A DNA stretch of 64,000 nt from Halobiforma lacisalsi AJ5 (GTDB taxonomy: Archaea; Halobacteriota; Halobacteria; Halobacteriales; Natrialbaceae), in contig NZ_CP019285.1 of the NCBI RefSeq assembly GCF_000226975.2, positions 2,294,001 to 2,358,000 of the forward strand, in the 5' to 3' direction. The notes beneath the pieces are model-generated. The model did no database searches. It saw only the letters and a program-made list of their open reading frames with translations, and was not told the origin of the DNA. Positions within the stretch are counted from its first letter, which is position 1, and the number at the start of each line of letters is the position of its first letter. Positions 27,828 to 36,048 of this stretch are shown here, in pieces. The translations under genes and the position numbers were made by a program.

Positions 27828-28526
27828 TCACAGCCGGTCGACTGAGACGTAGCGCTCGCCCTCGAGGACCTCGCGAACCCGCCCGTGCCAGTCGGCGGCG
27901 AAGGCGTCCCGTTCCTCGGGGCTCGCGGTGTCGTCGATCAGTTTCGGGAGGTCGCCGATCGCCGGGCCGCCCTCGGGAATCGACTCGACGTGGTAGGTGA
28001 CGCGTGCGGTTTCGGGGGGCCCGTTCGTTTCCGGGTCCCCGTCCGCACCGTCGCTCGCGACGTCCGTCCGCGTGAACTCGAAGCTGATTCCGTCCGTGCC
28101 GATCGCGCCGTACTCGAGCGTGTTCCGCCGGTCGCCGTGGCCGCCGGCCAGGCCGCCGAAGCCGTCCTCGCCCGCCGCGCCGGTCACGTAGGAGACCAGC
28201 CGGGCGGTCACCCCGTAGGCCGGGTCGTCCCGCGGGCCGCCGGCGAGCACCTCGACGTCGCCCCGGACCGGCAGCGAGTCGGGGTCCGGGTAGAGCGCCT
28301 CGAGTCCCGCTTTCGAGATGCGGTACGCGCCGGCGGTCGTGGGACACGAGTGGCCCGCGGCCGTCACGATGTCCTCGTAGGTGATCACGAAGGGGTCGCC
28401 CGGCTCGAGGACGGCCAGCGCCTCGGCGGCGGGGTCGCGCAGCCGGATCGGGTCGACGTCGTAGTCGACGTTCCAGTTCGTTCGTTCCCGATTCGTCCGG
28501 TCGGTGTCTGTCGGTTCGGATTCCAT
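27828..28526 (-). CDS. FmdE-like metal-binding protein, part of the P-type ATPase operon
   Basis: 232 residues from ATG 28526. YEDIVTAAGHSCPTTAGAYRISKAGLEAL has the GHxCP...A.R pattern of FmdE-domain proteins (H59, C61), where His and Cys bind zinc or another metal. The C-terminal 130 residues include a KLIDDTASPEERDAFAADWHGRV helix and no second motif I know. It starts two bases after the stop of the P-type ATPase, so it belongs to that operon and probably helps handle the exported metal. This functional link is inference from context. No signal peptide is seen. Confidence 0.6.
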   Translation of the reverse strand: MESEPTDTDRTNRERTNWNVDYDVDPIRLRDPAAEALAVLEPGDPFVITYEDIVTAAGHSCPTTAGAYRISKAGLEALYPDPDSLPVRGDVEVLAGGPRDDPAYGVTARLVSYVTGAAGEDGFGGLAGGHGDRRNTLEYGAIGTDGISFEFTRTDVASDGADGDPETNGPPETARVTYHVESIPEGGPAIGDLPKLIDDTASPEERDAFAADWHGRVREVLEGERYVSVDRL

Positions 28527-28528
28527 GT

Positions 28529-30469
28529 TCAGTATCGTAGCAGTCGCATTCCGTTCAGGATGACGAGCAGGACGCTCCCGATGTGGACGAGCATCCCGCT
28601 TGCCATGTGGACGTAGCCGGCGAAGACCCCCGAGAGCAGTAGGACGACCGTCCCGACGGCGATCGCGACGTTCTCGCCGATGTTCCACCGGGTCGCCTTG
28701 CTGAGGGTCACGGCGTAGGGGATCCGTTCCAGGTCGTCGGCCATCAGCGCCATGTCGGCGGTCTCGATCGCGGTGTCGGTGCCGGCGGCCCCCATCGCGA
28801 TGCCGACGTCGGCGGTCGCCAGCGACGGTGCGTCGTTGATGCCGTCGCCGACCATCGCGACGACGTGACCGTCCTCGCGGAACGACTGGATCGCCGCCTG
28901 CTTCTCCTCGGGGAGCAACTCGGCGCGGTAGTCGTCGATCTCGAGCCGTTCGGCGACCGAGCGCGCGGTACGCTCGTTGTCGCCGGTCAGCATCACCGTG
29001 CGGACGCCGGCGTCCTGCAGCGCCCGAACGACCTCGGCCGCGGCGGGTCGGAGTTCGTCCCCGAGCGAAACGACGCCGACGACCTCGCCGTCGAGAGCGA
29101 CGTGGACCGCCGTCTCGCCGTCCTCCTCGCGGTCGCGGACCCGATTCCGGACGGGATCCGGAACCTCGATCCCGCGGTCGTCGAGGAGGGCACGGTTGCC
29201 GACGACGATCCGCCGGTCGCCGTGGCGGGCGACGACCCCTTTCCCCGCGACGACGTCGAACTCGTCGGGATCCGGGATCGTCGGCCCATCGGCCGCGCTC
29301 GAGGGGTGCTCGAGGGCCGTGCCGCCGTCGGCCGCGAGGCCAGTGTCGGCGTCGGTATCCCCGGGGACGCCCTCGCGCGCCGCCTCGAGGATCGCGTCCG
29401 CGAGGTGGTGTTCGCTCTTCTTCTCGGCGATCGCCGCATACCGGAGGACCGACACCTCGTCGAGGCCGAAGCCGTCGACGTGGGTGACGGTCGGCTCGCC
29501 TCTCGTCAGCGTCCCGGTCTTGTCGAACGCGACGAGGTCGATCTTCCCCGCGGTCTCGAGGTGCTCGCCGCCTTTCATGAGCACGCCGGAGCGGGCCGCG
29601 GAACCGATCGCGCTGACGATGCTCACCGGCGGCCCGATCACCAGCGCGCCAGGACAGCCGATGACCAGCAGGGTCAACGCCATGACGGCGTCCCCGGTGA
29701 CGGCGTAGGCCCCAGCCGCCAGGACGACGATCGCGGGCGTGTAGTACGCCGCGAACCGCTCGATGATCGTCTCTGTCGGGGCCTGGGCCTCCTGGGCCTC
29801 CTCGACCCGGCGGATGATCCGCTCGAGGGTAGTGTCCCGGCCAGTGCCGGTCGCGACGACCTCGAGCGCGCCCTCCTGGTTGATCGTCCCGGCGTAGACC
29901 TCGTCGCCGGTCGCCTTGTGGACGGGCGCGCTCTCCCCCGTGACGGGGGCCTGGTCGATCGCACTTTCGCCGTCGACGACCTCGCCGTCGACGGGGACCT
30001 TCGCGCCGGGCTTGACGACGACCGTCTCGCCCTCCTCGACCGCTCGAGCCGGGACCTCGACCGTTTCGCCGTCACGCCGGACGAGGGCCGTGTCCGGCGT
30101 CATCTCGAGCAATTCCTCCAGCGCCGAACGGGTCTTGCCCATCGTCCGGGCCTCGAGGTAGTTCCCCAGCGCGAACAGGAAGACGACGGCGGCGGCCTCC
30201 CAGTACTCCCCGATGACGATCGCGCCGATCGCGGCCAGCGTCACGAGGGTGCTGATGCCGACGGTCCGCGACCGCAGCGTGTAGTAGGCCTTCTTCGCGA
30301 CGTCGTAGCCGCCGACGGCGGCCGCGAGAATCATCAGCGCCGCGCTCGCCCGTGGGAGGTCGTGGAAGTAGCCGACGACCCAACCGACGGCGAACAGCAG
30401 TCCGCTCGCGACGACGACGGCCGGCTGTCGGTGTTTCCGGAGGAAACGTTCGACGTTCACTGTGTTCAC
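28529..30469 (-). CDS. Heavy-metal P1B-type ATPase with unusual CPG and EHH motifs
   Basis: 646 residues from GTG 30469, which overlaps the HMA gene stop (GTGA); an alternative GTG is three codons later. It has about eight membrane helices, the A-domain TGES, FDKTGTLTRGEP phosphorylation motif and GDGINDAPSL hinge. Two normally invariant sites differ: the intramembrane metal motif is C272-P-G-A-L instead of CPC, and the nucleotide-site motif is SEHH (352-355) instead of SEHP. The chain has no own HMA domain; that domain is the separate protein encoded just upstream. The metal is not predictable; Zn, Cd or Cu are all possible. A divergent ArsR-like gene suggests metal-induced expression. Confidence 0.88.
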   Translation of the reverse strand: MNTVNVERFLRKHRQPAVVVASGLLFAVGWVVGYFHDLPRASAALMILAAAVGGYDVAKKAYYTLRSRTVGISTLVTLAAIGAIVIGEYWEAAAVVFLFALGNYLEARTMGKTRSALEELLEMTPDTALVRRDGETVEVPARAVEEGETVVVKPGAKVPVDGEVVDGESAIDQAPVTGESAPVHKATGDEVYAGTINQEGALEVVATGTGRDTTLERIIRRVEEAQEAQAPTETIIERFAAYYTPAIVVLAAGAYAVTGDAVMALTLLVIGCPGALVIGPPVSIVSAIGSAARSGVLMKGGEHLETAGKIDLVAFDKTGTLTRGEPTVTHVDGFGLDEVSVLRYAAIAEKKSEHHLADAILEAAREGVPGDTDADTGLAADGGTALEHPSSAADGPTIPDPDEFDVVAGKGVVARHGDRRIVVGNRALLDDRGIEVPDPVRNRVRDREEDGETAVHVALDGEVVGVVSLGDELRPAAAEVVRALQDAGVRTVMLTGDNERTARSVAERLEIDDYRAELLPEEKQAAIQSFREDGHVVAMVGDGINDAPSLATADVGIAMGAAGTDTAIETADMALMADDLERIPYAVTLSKATRWNIGENVAIAVGTVVLLLSGVFAGYVHMASGMLVHIGSVLLVILNGMRLLRY

Positions 30470-30681
30470 CGTGGGCGGGCCGTGTACCCCTGGTTCGAGA
30501 TCGTCCGCTCGAACGACTCGGGACCGGTGACTCCGTCGTCGTACCCCAGTTCGACGCGGCCAGTCGTGTAGTGGACTTCCGCGTCCTCGACACCCTCGGC
30601 GCGTTTCAGCGCTCGCTCGAGATTGCTCGCACACGTCGGGCAATCGAAATCCGTGACTCGGTATTCGATGGTTTCGGTCAT
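30466..30681 (-). CDS. Heavy-metal-associated (HMA) domain protein, metallochaperone-like
   Basis: 71 residues with the ferredoxin-like HMA fold. The metal site is TDFDCPTCASN (C14, C17), followed by LERALKRAEGVEDAEVHYTTGRVELGYDD. The Asp before the first Cys (DCxxC) is seen in Zn/Cd/Pb-type HMA domains, while Cu-type ones have GMxCxxC. It is the first gene of the operon, and its stop overlaps the ATPase GTG, so it is probably the detached N-terminal metal-binding domain of that pump. Confidence 0.88.
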   Translation of the reverse strand: MTETIEYRVTDFDCPTCASNLERALKRAEGVEDAEVHYTTGRVELGYDDGVTGPESFERTISNQGYTARPR

Positions 30682-30706
30682 GCTCGAGTAAGCGTAGACG
30701 CCCCGA

Positions 30707-30733
30707 CCACAAAAGTATCACTCAAATGATTTG
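30707..30733 (-). promoter_or_regulatory. Candidate promoter/operator of the HMA-ATPase operon
   Basis: On the minus strand a TATA-like TGATACTTTT (30707-30720 region) lies some 30-40 bases before the HMA ATG. It is abutted upstream by the perfect palindrome CAAAT-G-ATTTG (30723-30733), placed where a regulator would block or assist TBP/TFB binding. The binding protein is presumably the divergent ArsR-like product. Confidence 0.45.
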
Positions 30734-30802
30734 TTTTAGCACAGAGACGATCGTTCCGACCGGTGAAACGAGTCGTCTAGGCGGCCGACTCGGTTGAACG
30801 AC

Positions 30803-30808
30803 TTATAC
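30803..30808 (+). promoter_or_regulatory. TATA-like element of the ArsR-like regulator gene
   Basis: TTATAC lies 25-30 bases upstream of ATG 30833, giving a leaderless start. Between it and the ATG are two GTCGAC palindromes separated by eight bases, a possible autoregulatory site. Confidence 0.45.
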
Positions 30809-30832
30809 GGGTCGACCACCAACGGTCGACAA

Positions 30833-31390
30833 ATGGCCGAATTCACGTCGGACGTGACGGTCGAGGACGTCGTCGTCCGGGACACGAACGTCTCGGACGC
30901 CGTCGACGAACCCGTCCGGGCGATGATCCTCGACATGCTCGCTGACGCCGAACGCAGCGTCACCGACCTCGAGGCCGCGCTCGAGCAGCGGGGCTACGAC
31001 CGCACGCGAAACACGATCCGCCATCACGTCAACGAACTTCGAGATGCAGGTCTCGTCGAGGTCGCCCGCCTCGAGGAACGTGGCGGCGGCACGACGAAGT
31101 ACTACCGCGCGAACACGATCGTGCTCTCCTATGCCGTTCCCGACGACCGCCGCGAGGACGTCGCGGCGATGGCTGCCGAGATCGCGCCCGACATCTCGGA
31201 GATCGTCGCGAATCTCGAGGACGAGCATCGGGAGACGATCGAGTCGATCGCCGACGAGATGGCCCCCTGCGAACACTGCCGGAGCCAGAAATACGAGACG
31301 TACCTGCTGTTGACGATCCTGCGGCGCGGGTTCGTCGATGGCGTCGTTCAGGATCACGACGAGTCCGGCGAACTCGAGGATCGCAACTGA
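30833..31390 (+). CDS. ArsR-like winged-helix regulator with C-terminal CxxC
   Basis: 185 residues from ATG 30833. Residues about 25-95 form a winged helix: DEPVRAMILDMLADAERSVTDLEAALEQRGYDRTRNTIRHHVNELRDAGLVEVAR, then the wing EERGGGTTKYYRANT. The C-terminal half is helical and ends with APCEHCRSQKYE, where C146 and C149 can bind a soft metal. The gene is divergent from the HMA-ATPase-FmdE-like operon, so a metal-responsive control of that operon is the simplest reading. An upstream in-frame Met (30794) was rejected because it lies ahead of the TATA element. Confidence 0.78.
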   Translation: MAEFTSDVTVEDVVVRDTNVSDAVDEPVRAMILDMLADAERSVTDLEAALEQRGYDRTRNTIRHHVNELRDAGLVEVARLEERGGGTTKYYRANTIVLSYAVPDDRREDVAAMAAEIAPDISEIVANLEDEHRETIESIADEMAPCEHCRSQKYETYLLLTILRRGFVDGVVQDHDESGELEDRN

Positions 31391-31442
31391 CGCCCCGCTG
31401 GCCGTTGCGGATCAGTCAGCCAGTGACGGGACGCGGCGACCG

Positions 31443-31919
31443 CTATCGGCGCATCAGTTCGGAAATCTTGTCGGCGATCCCGACGTCGCTGCCGAGTTTC
31501 AGGTAGTAGGCGTCGCCGCCGTCCTCGTAGTAGTCGTCGATCCGTCGATTGATCTCGAACCCGAGGTGTTCGTAGAACTGGAGGGCGTTCTCGTTGCTCG
31601 TCCGGGCGTGGCAGGTGATCGAATCGTGGTCGTCGGCGACGCGGGCGACCAGTCGTTTGCCGATCCCTTCGCCTCGACACTCAGGGGCGACCGCGAGAAA
31701 GAGAATGTAGCCGTCGCGGCGGACGGCGGCGAATCCGATGAGTTCCTCGTCGCGGACGTAGCAGTGGACCTTCGAGCGGCGATAGGCGTCAGTAAAGAAA
31801 TCGTGGCGCTGTTTGAGGACGCCCTCCTGGCGGCTGATCTCCTCTTTGAGCCGCCAGGCCTCGTCGACGTAGTCGTCGCTCCCCGGGGCGACGACGCGGC
31901 TGTCGATGTTGACGCTCAC
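31443..31919 (-). CDS. GNAT family N-acetyltransferase
   Basis: 158 residues from GTG 31919. The acetyl-CoA pyrophosphate loop is in LAVAPECRGEGIGKRLVARV, preceded by strand GFAAVRRDGYILFL, and followed by ENALQFYEHLGFEI, all classic GNAT motifs. The start is supported by an ATATAATT element (31944-31951) about 25 bases upstream on the minus strand. Substrates of such haloarchaeal GNATs, protein or small molecule, are mostly unknown. Confidence 0.85.
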   Translation of the reverse strand: MSVNIDSRVVAPGSDDYVDEAWRLKEEISRQEGVLKQRHDFFTDAYRRSKVHCYVRDEELIGFAAVRRDGYILFLAVAPECRGEGIGKRLVARVADDHDSITCHARTSNENALQFYEHLGFEINRRIDDYYEDGGDAYYLKLGSDVGIADKISELMRR

Positions 31920-31943
31920 TACCACACCCTTACATCGTCGCCA

Positions 31944-31951
31944 ATATAATT
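31944..31951 (-). promoter_or_regulatory. TATA box of the GNAT gene
   Basis: AATTATAT on the minus strand lies 25-32 bases before GTG 31919. This fits a leaderless transcript and decides for the GTG over upstream ATGs. Confidence 0.55.
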
Positions 31952-32160
31952 CCTCCGGCACCGGTTCCGCGGAGTGACGGTCCCGGAGCGTCGGCTTCCA
32001 TCGATTTCCGTCCATCGTCGCCTGTCGGCAACGACCCCCCGACGGCGGTCGGCATCCCATCCATGCGATCCTCGCTCGAGGCCGCGACGGTCCCGACCCC
32101 GTGACCCGCGACTGCGCGAAAGCGACGGGCATACCACCCGGGCCGACGTACTGCCGACGG

Positions 32161-32637
32161 ATGGCCTTCGAACTGCGAGACCATACGGCGGACGTCGCCG
32201 TCGCGGCTACCGGCGGGACGCTGGAAGAAGTTTTTGCCGCCGTCGCCGACGGCCTCGCGGCCGCGTCGACGGACGAGGTACCCGAAGGGACCGGCGAGCG
32301 GTTCCGGGTGTCGGTGACGGCCGAGAGCCGCGAAGCGCTGCTGTTCGACTATCTGGACGAGTTGATTTACCGCCGGGACGTCCGTGCGGCGCTGCCGGTC
32401 GACCACCGGGTCGAGTCGATCGAGAGGGGCGGAAACGGAGAAGGAGACGGGGACGAGGACGGAGACGGAGACGGGAACAGGGACGGCGAGCACGAGTCCT
32501 GGACTCTCGAGGCGACCACTCGCGGCGTTCCTCTCTCCGAAATCGACGCCCGCGAGGTGAAGGCCGTGACCTACTCGGAGATGCGACTCGAGCGAACCGA
32601 CGACGGGTGGGAGGCGTACGTCGTTTTCGACGTCTGA
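32161..32637 (+). CDS. Archease, RtcB activator
   Basis: 158 residues from ATG 32161. MAFELRDHTADVAVAATGGTLEEVF is the archease start, with the conserved metal-binding DHTAD Asp/His, and VKAVTYSEMRLER is the second signature. Archease speeds guanylylation and turnover of the RNA ligase RtcB, which seals tRNA halves. RtcB is encoded 1.9 kb downstream on the same strand. A Gly/Asp-rich insert of about 20 residues (near residues 92-110), coded by degenerate GGAGAC hexamers, splits the domain at a surface loop. Confidence 0.92.
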   Translation: MAFELRDHTADVAVAATGGTLEEVFAAVADGLAAASTDEVPEGTGERFRVSVTAESREALLFDYLDELIYRRDVRAALPVDHRVESIERGGNGEGDGDEDGDGDGNRDGEHESWTLEATTRGVPLSEIDAREVKAVTYSEMRLERTDDGWEAYVVFDV

Positions 32638-32741
32638 CCCCCGCCAAGCGCCGTGACTGTCGGGCACGCGGCCTGCGCTCTGTGTCCGCGTAACGCCGGC
32701 CGTGCTTATTTGCCGGCCGTCCTCGTAGCCCGCACACGACG

Positions 32742-33869
32742 GTGGCTCCTGAATCCAGCACCGACGGGGACGGGTGGGTCGCGGCCGGACGCCCGGCGGC
32801 GACCGCCGTCGCGCTCGTCGTCCTCGCGATCACCGCGGTTCCCCGTGCACGCGCCCACGAGGAGTACGTCGTGGACGGGGAGCGCGAGACCGGCGTCATC
32901 GAGTTCCTGATCGAGGCGCTCACCGATCCGTTCGTCGTCGGACCGCTGCTTGCCGGTGGGGCCCTCGCCCTGGGCGCAGTCGTGGGATACCTGCTCGTCC
33001 AGCCCGTCCAGCGGGACATCGCGGCCTTTCGGCACGCGATGGGGGAGTACAACGGATTCGTCCCCTGGCTGTTGCGGATCTCCTTTGGCATCCCGTTTAT
33101 CGGGGCCGGGTTCAGCGGCTACTTCATCAGCCCTGCCGTAGACGTCGAGTTGCGGCTCCTTCAGGTCGCGCTCGGGTTCTTCCTGCTTTTCGGGCTCGCG
33201 ACCCGGGTCGTCGCCCTCGTCGCGCTCGCCACCTACCTCGTCGGCGTCGCCGTTCGGCCCGAGTTACTGTTGCAACTCGAGTACGCCGGCGGACTCGCCG
33301 CCATCGCACTGATCGGGAGCGGCCGCCCCAGCGGCGACCACGTCCTCCAGCGGGTCGCGGGCTCGCCGGGGACCGTCTACCGCCGGTTCGACCCGGTCCA
33401 CGACGTCTCCAGGCGCTTTCAGGAGTGGGTGGCGGACTACGAACGGTTCCTGCCGACGGTCGTCCGGGCGGGTCTGGGGGTGTCGTTCATCTACCTCGGC
33501 CTGACCCAGAAGCTCCTCCGTCCGGGGCTCGCGCTCGCGGTGGTCGATCGCTATGACCTCACTACGGCCCTCCCCGTCGCGCCGGAACTGTGGGTACTCG
33601 GGGCCGGACTGGCCGAGATGGCGCTCGGCCTCGCGCTGCTCGCCGGGTTCTTCACCCGTGCGACGGCCGCGACCGCCATCGCGATGTTCAGCCTCACGCT
33701 GTTCGCGCTCCCCGACGATCCGGTCCTCGCACACGTCGGGCTGTTCGGGATGGCCTCGACCCTGCTGATCACCGGCGCCGGCCCGTACGCCCTCGACGGG
33801 CGACTCGAGCGCGTCACGACCGACGAAGAACGACTGTCCGAAGCAGCGGCGGAGATCGGTTCGGACTGA
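32742..33869 (+). CDS. DoxX family membrane protein with internal duplication
   Basis: 375 residues from GTG 32742. A hydrophobic N-terminal helix (AATAVALVVLAITAVPRARA) resembles a signal peptide, and a second helix spans about 65-90. Two DoxX-like halves follow: WLLRISFGIPFIGAGFSGYF (near 110) and TVVRAGLGVSFIYLGLTQKL (near 246), each with the Arg-plus-Gly first-helix pattern and three further helices. DoxX proteins relate to quinone-linked oxidoreduction or oxidative stress; no partner is adjacent, so the role is open. Confidence 0.75.
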   Translation: MAPESSTDGDGWVAAGRPAATAVALVVLAITAVPRARAHEEYVVDGERETGVIEFLIEALTDPFVVGPLLAGGALALGAVVGYLLVQPVQRDIAAFRHAMGEYNGFVPWLLRISFGIPFIGAGFSGYFISPAVDVELRLLQVALGFFLLFGLATRVVALVALATYLVGVAVRPELLLQLEYAGGLAAIALIGSGRPSGDHVLQRVAGSPGTVYRRFDPVHDVSRRFQEWVADYERFLPTVVRAGLGVSFIYLGLTQKLLRPGLALAVVDRYDLTTALPVAPELWVLGAGLAEMALGLALLAGFFTRATAATAIAMFSLTLFALPDDPVLAHVGLFGMASTLLITGAGPYALDGRLERVTTDEERLSEAAAEIGSD

Positions 33870-33891
33870 GCCCGACCGGCCGACCGGGTGA

Positions 33892-34356
33892 TCAGTCCAC
33901 CCCCTCGACCGTCGTCGAGTACGTCTCGCCGAAGACGTGGTGTTCCGTCGCCGAGACGCGGCGGACCCCCTCGTTCACGGTCGCTTCGAGACGGTACCCG
34001 GCCTCGACGAGGTCGTCCGAACAACCCGTCCGGACCCCCGAATCGTCGGCCGCGACGACGAGCAGATCCAGCCGTTCCTGGGAGTACTCGTACTCGGTGT
34101 AAGCCAGGTCGACGGTTCCACACTCGCTCGAGCCGAATTCGATCGTTCCCCGGACGGCGACGGTGTTGCCGTCGACGGTCACCTCGGGCGGTTCGTGGGC
34201 AGCGAGTTCGGCGTCGGTCCGCTCGAACTCGGTGTCGACGCTCGAGCCGACGACGGGAAGGTCGGATCCGGAGAGACAGCCCGCGGTCCCGACAGCTCCG
34301 AGCGCGGCGGTGCCGGCGAGGAAACGTCTGCGGTACACGCGCTTTTCGGGGTGCAT
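33892..34356 (-). CDS. Putative Tat-exported lipoprotein
   Basis: 154 residues. The N-terminus, RRRFLAGTAALGAVGTAGCL, has a twin-arginine motif, a short hydrophobic stretch and a lipobox ending in Cys near residue 27, the common haloarchaeal way to anchor secreted proteins. The mature part is a small beta-rich domain with three further Cys residues and no recognised family. Function is unknown. It lies head to head with rtcB, sharing a 147-base promoter region. Confidence 0.75.
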   Translation of the reverse strand: MHPEKRVYRRRFLAGTAALGAVGTAGCLSGSDLPVVGSSVDTEFERTDAELAAHEPPEVTVDGNTVAVRGTIEFGSSECGTVDLAYTEYEYSQERLDLLVVAADDSGVRTGCSDDLVEAGYRLEATVNEGVRRVSATEHHVFGETYSTTVEGVD

Positions 34357-34503
34357 AGCCCACGATACTCGAGACCTTTTCTAACGTCTACCGGTAGCAC
34401 AACCACAACCTCCGGTTTCACTGTCTTCGGATCCCGTTTCCCGGTCTCCGTTCCTCGACTGAAGAGACGAACATCTTTCATCGTCGCGGTCGGAGTCTCA
34501 CGT

Positions 34504-36015
34504 ATGACTGATACCACGTTCGACGCCGACGGCATCACGCTCGAGAAAGTGCGTGAGTACGTCTGGGAGGTCCCCCAGGAGGGAGACATGCGGACCCCCG
34601 CGCGGGTGCTCGCGAGCGAAGCCCTCCTCGAGGAGATCAAGGAGGACAAGACCCTCGAACAGATCAAGAACACGACCCACCTGCCGGGGATCACCAACCA
34701 CGCGATCTGTATGCCCGACGGCCACCAGGGCTACGGCTTCCCCGTCGGCGGGGTCGGCGCACTCGACGCCGAAAACGGCTGTATTTCACCGGGAGCGGTC
34801 GGCTACGACATCAACTGCGGTGTCCGGATGATGCGGACGAACCTCACCTACGACGACCTCCAGGGTCGCGAGGAGGAACTCGTCGACTCGCTGTTCGCCA
34901 ACGTTCCATCGGGGCTGGGCGGCGGCGGCATCGTCAAGGCCGGCGTCGACACCGTCGAGGAAATCCTGGAGCGCGGGGTCGACTGGGCCCTCGAGAACGG
35001 CCACGCGGTCGAGGAGGACCTGCTGCACTGCGAGGACGAGGGGGTCCGCACCGAGGCCGACGCCTCGAAGATCTCCCAGAAAGCCAAAGACCGCGGGAAG
35101 AACCAGATCGGCTCGCTTGGTTCGGGCAACCACTTCCTCGAGGTCCAGCGCGTGACCGACGTCTTCGACGACGCAGTCGGCGACGCCTACGGCCTCGAGG
35201 AGGACCAGATCGTCGTCCTCATCCACTGTGGCTCGCGCGGGCTGGGTCACCAGACCTGTAACGACTACCTGCGGAAGATCGAACAGCAACACCAGGGGCT
35301 GTTGAACCAACTGCCGGACAAGGAACTGGCCGCGGCACCCGCGGGCTCGCAACTCGCGGAGGACTACTACAAGGCGATGAACGCCGCGATCAACTTCGCG
35401 TGGGTCAACCGCCAGCTGATCATGCACCGTACGCGGCAGGTGTTCGAGCGGGTCTTCGACCGCTCGTGGGAGGAGATGGACATGCACCTGCTGTACGACG
35501 TTGCTCACAACATCGCGAAGAAAGAAACCCACGCCGTCGGGGTCGGGCCGGAGGGCCGACCGGTGCGAGACGGCGACGCCGTCGAGCACGAGGAACGCGA
35601 ACTCTACGTCCACCGCAAGGGCGCGACTCGAGCGTTCCCCGCGGGCCACCCCGAGGTGCCGAAAGCGTACCGCGACGTCGGCCAGCCGGTCATCATTCCC
35701 GGCAGCATGGGCGCGGGCAGCTACGTCCTGCGGGGCGGCGAGAACTCGATGGACCTCACGTTCGGCTCGACCGCCCACGGCGCGGGCCGACTGATGAGCC
35801 GCACCCAGGCGAAAAACGAGTACTGGGGCGGCGACGTCCAGGACGAACTCGAGCAACAGGAGCAGATCTACGTCAAGGCCCAGTCGGGCGCGACGGTCGC
35901 CGAGGAGGCTCCGGGCGTCTACAAGGACGTCGACGAGGTCGTGCGCGTCTCGGACGCGCTGGGCATCGGGGACAAGGTCGCACGGACGTTCCCGGTCTGT
36001 AACATCAAAGGCTGA
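34504..36015 (+). CDS. rtcB: tRNA-splicing ligase RtcB
   Basis: 503 residues from ATG 34504. The blocks PDGHQGYGFPVGGV, GAVGYDINCGVRMM, GSLGSGNHFLEVQ, IHCGSRGLGHQ and the C-terminal GSTAHGAGRLMSR (guanylylated His) are complete, and there is no intein. It joins 2',3'-cyclic phosphate and 5'-OH ends of tRNA halves using GTP and Mn2+. Archease, its cofactor, lies 1.9 kb upstream. A longer in-frame reading from 33937 overlaps the lipoprotein gene and was rejected. Confidence 0.97.
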   Translation: MTDTTFDADGITLEKVREYVWEVPQEGDMRTPARVLASEALLEEIKEDKTLEQIKNTTHLPGITNHAICMPDGHQGYGFPVGGVGALDAENGCISPGAVGYDINCGVRMMRTNLTYDDLQGREEELVDSLFANVPSGLGGGGIVKAGVDTVEEILERGVDWALENGHAVEEDLLHCEDEGVRTEADASKISQKAKDRGKNQIGSLGSGNHFLEVQRVTDVFDDAVGDAYGLEEDQIVVLIHCGSRGLGHQTCNDYLRKIEQQHQGLLNQLPDKELAAAPAGSQLAEDYYKAMNAAINFAWVNRQLIMHRTRQVFERVFDRSWEEMDMHLLYDVAHNIAKKETHAVGVGPEGRPVRDGDAVEHEERELYVHRKGATRAFPAGHPEVPKAYRDVGQPVIIPGSMGAGSYVLRGGENSMDLTFGSTAHGAGRLMSRTQAKNEYWGGDVQDELEQQEQIYVKAQSGATVAEEAPGVYKDVDEVVRVSDALGIGDKVARTFPVCNIKG

Positions 36016-36048
36016 TGTGGTGACGTGAGTCGTCGCCGAACGATCGGC

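Noticed and set aside
33937..34503. Upstream extension of rtcB
   Set aside because: It overlaps a convincing Tat lipoprotein gene on the other strand, and RtcB homology begins at ATG 34504.
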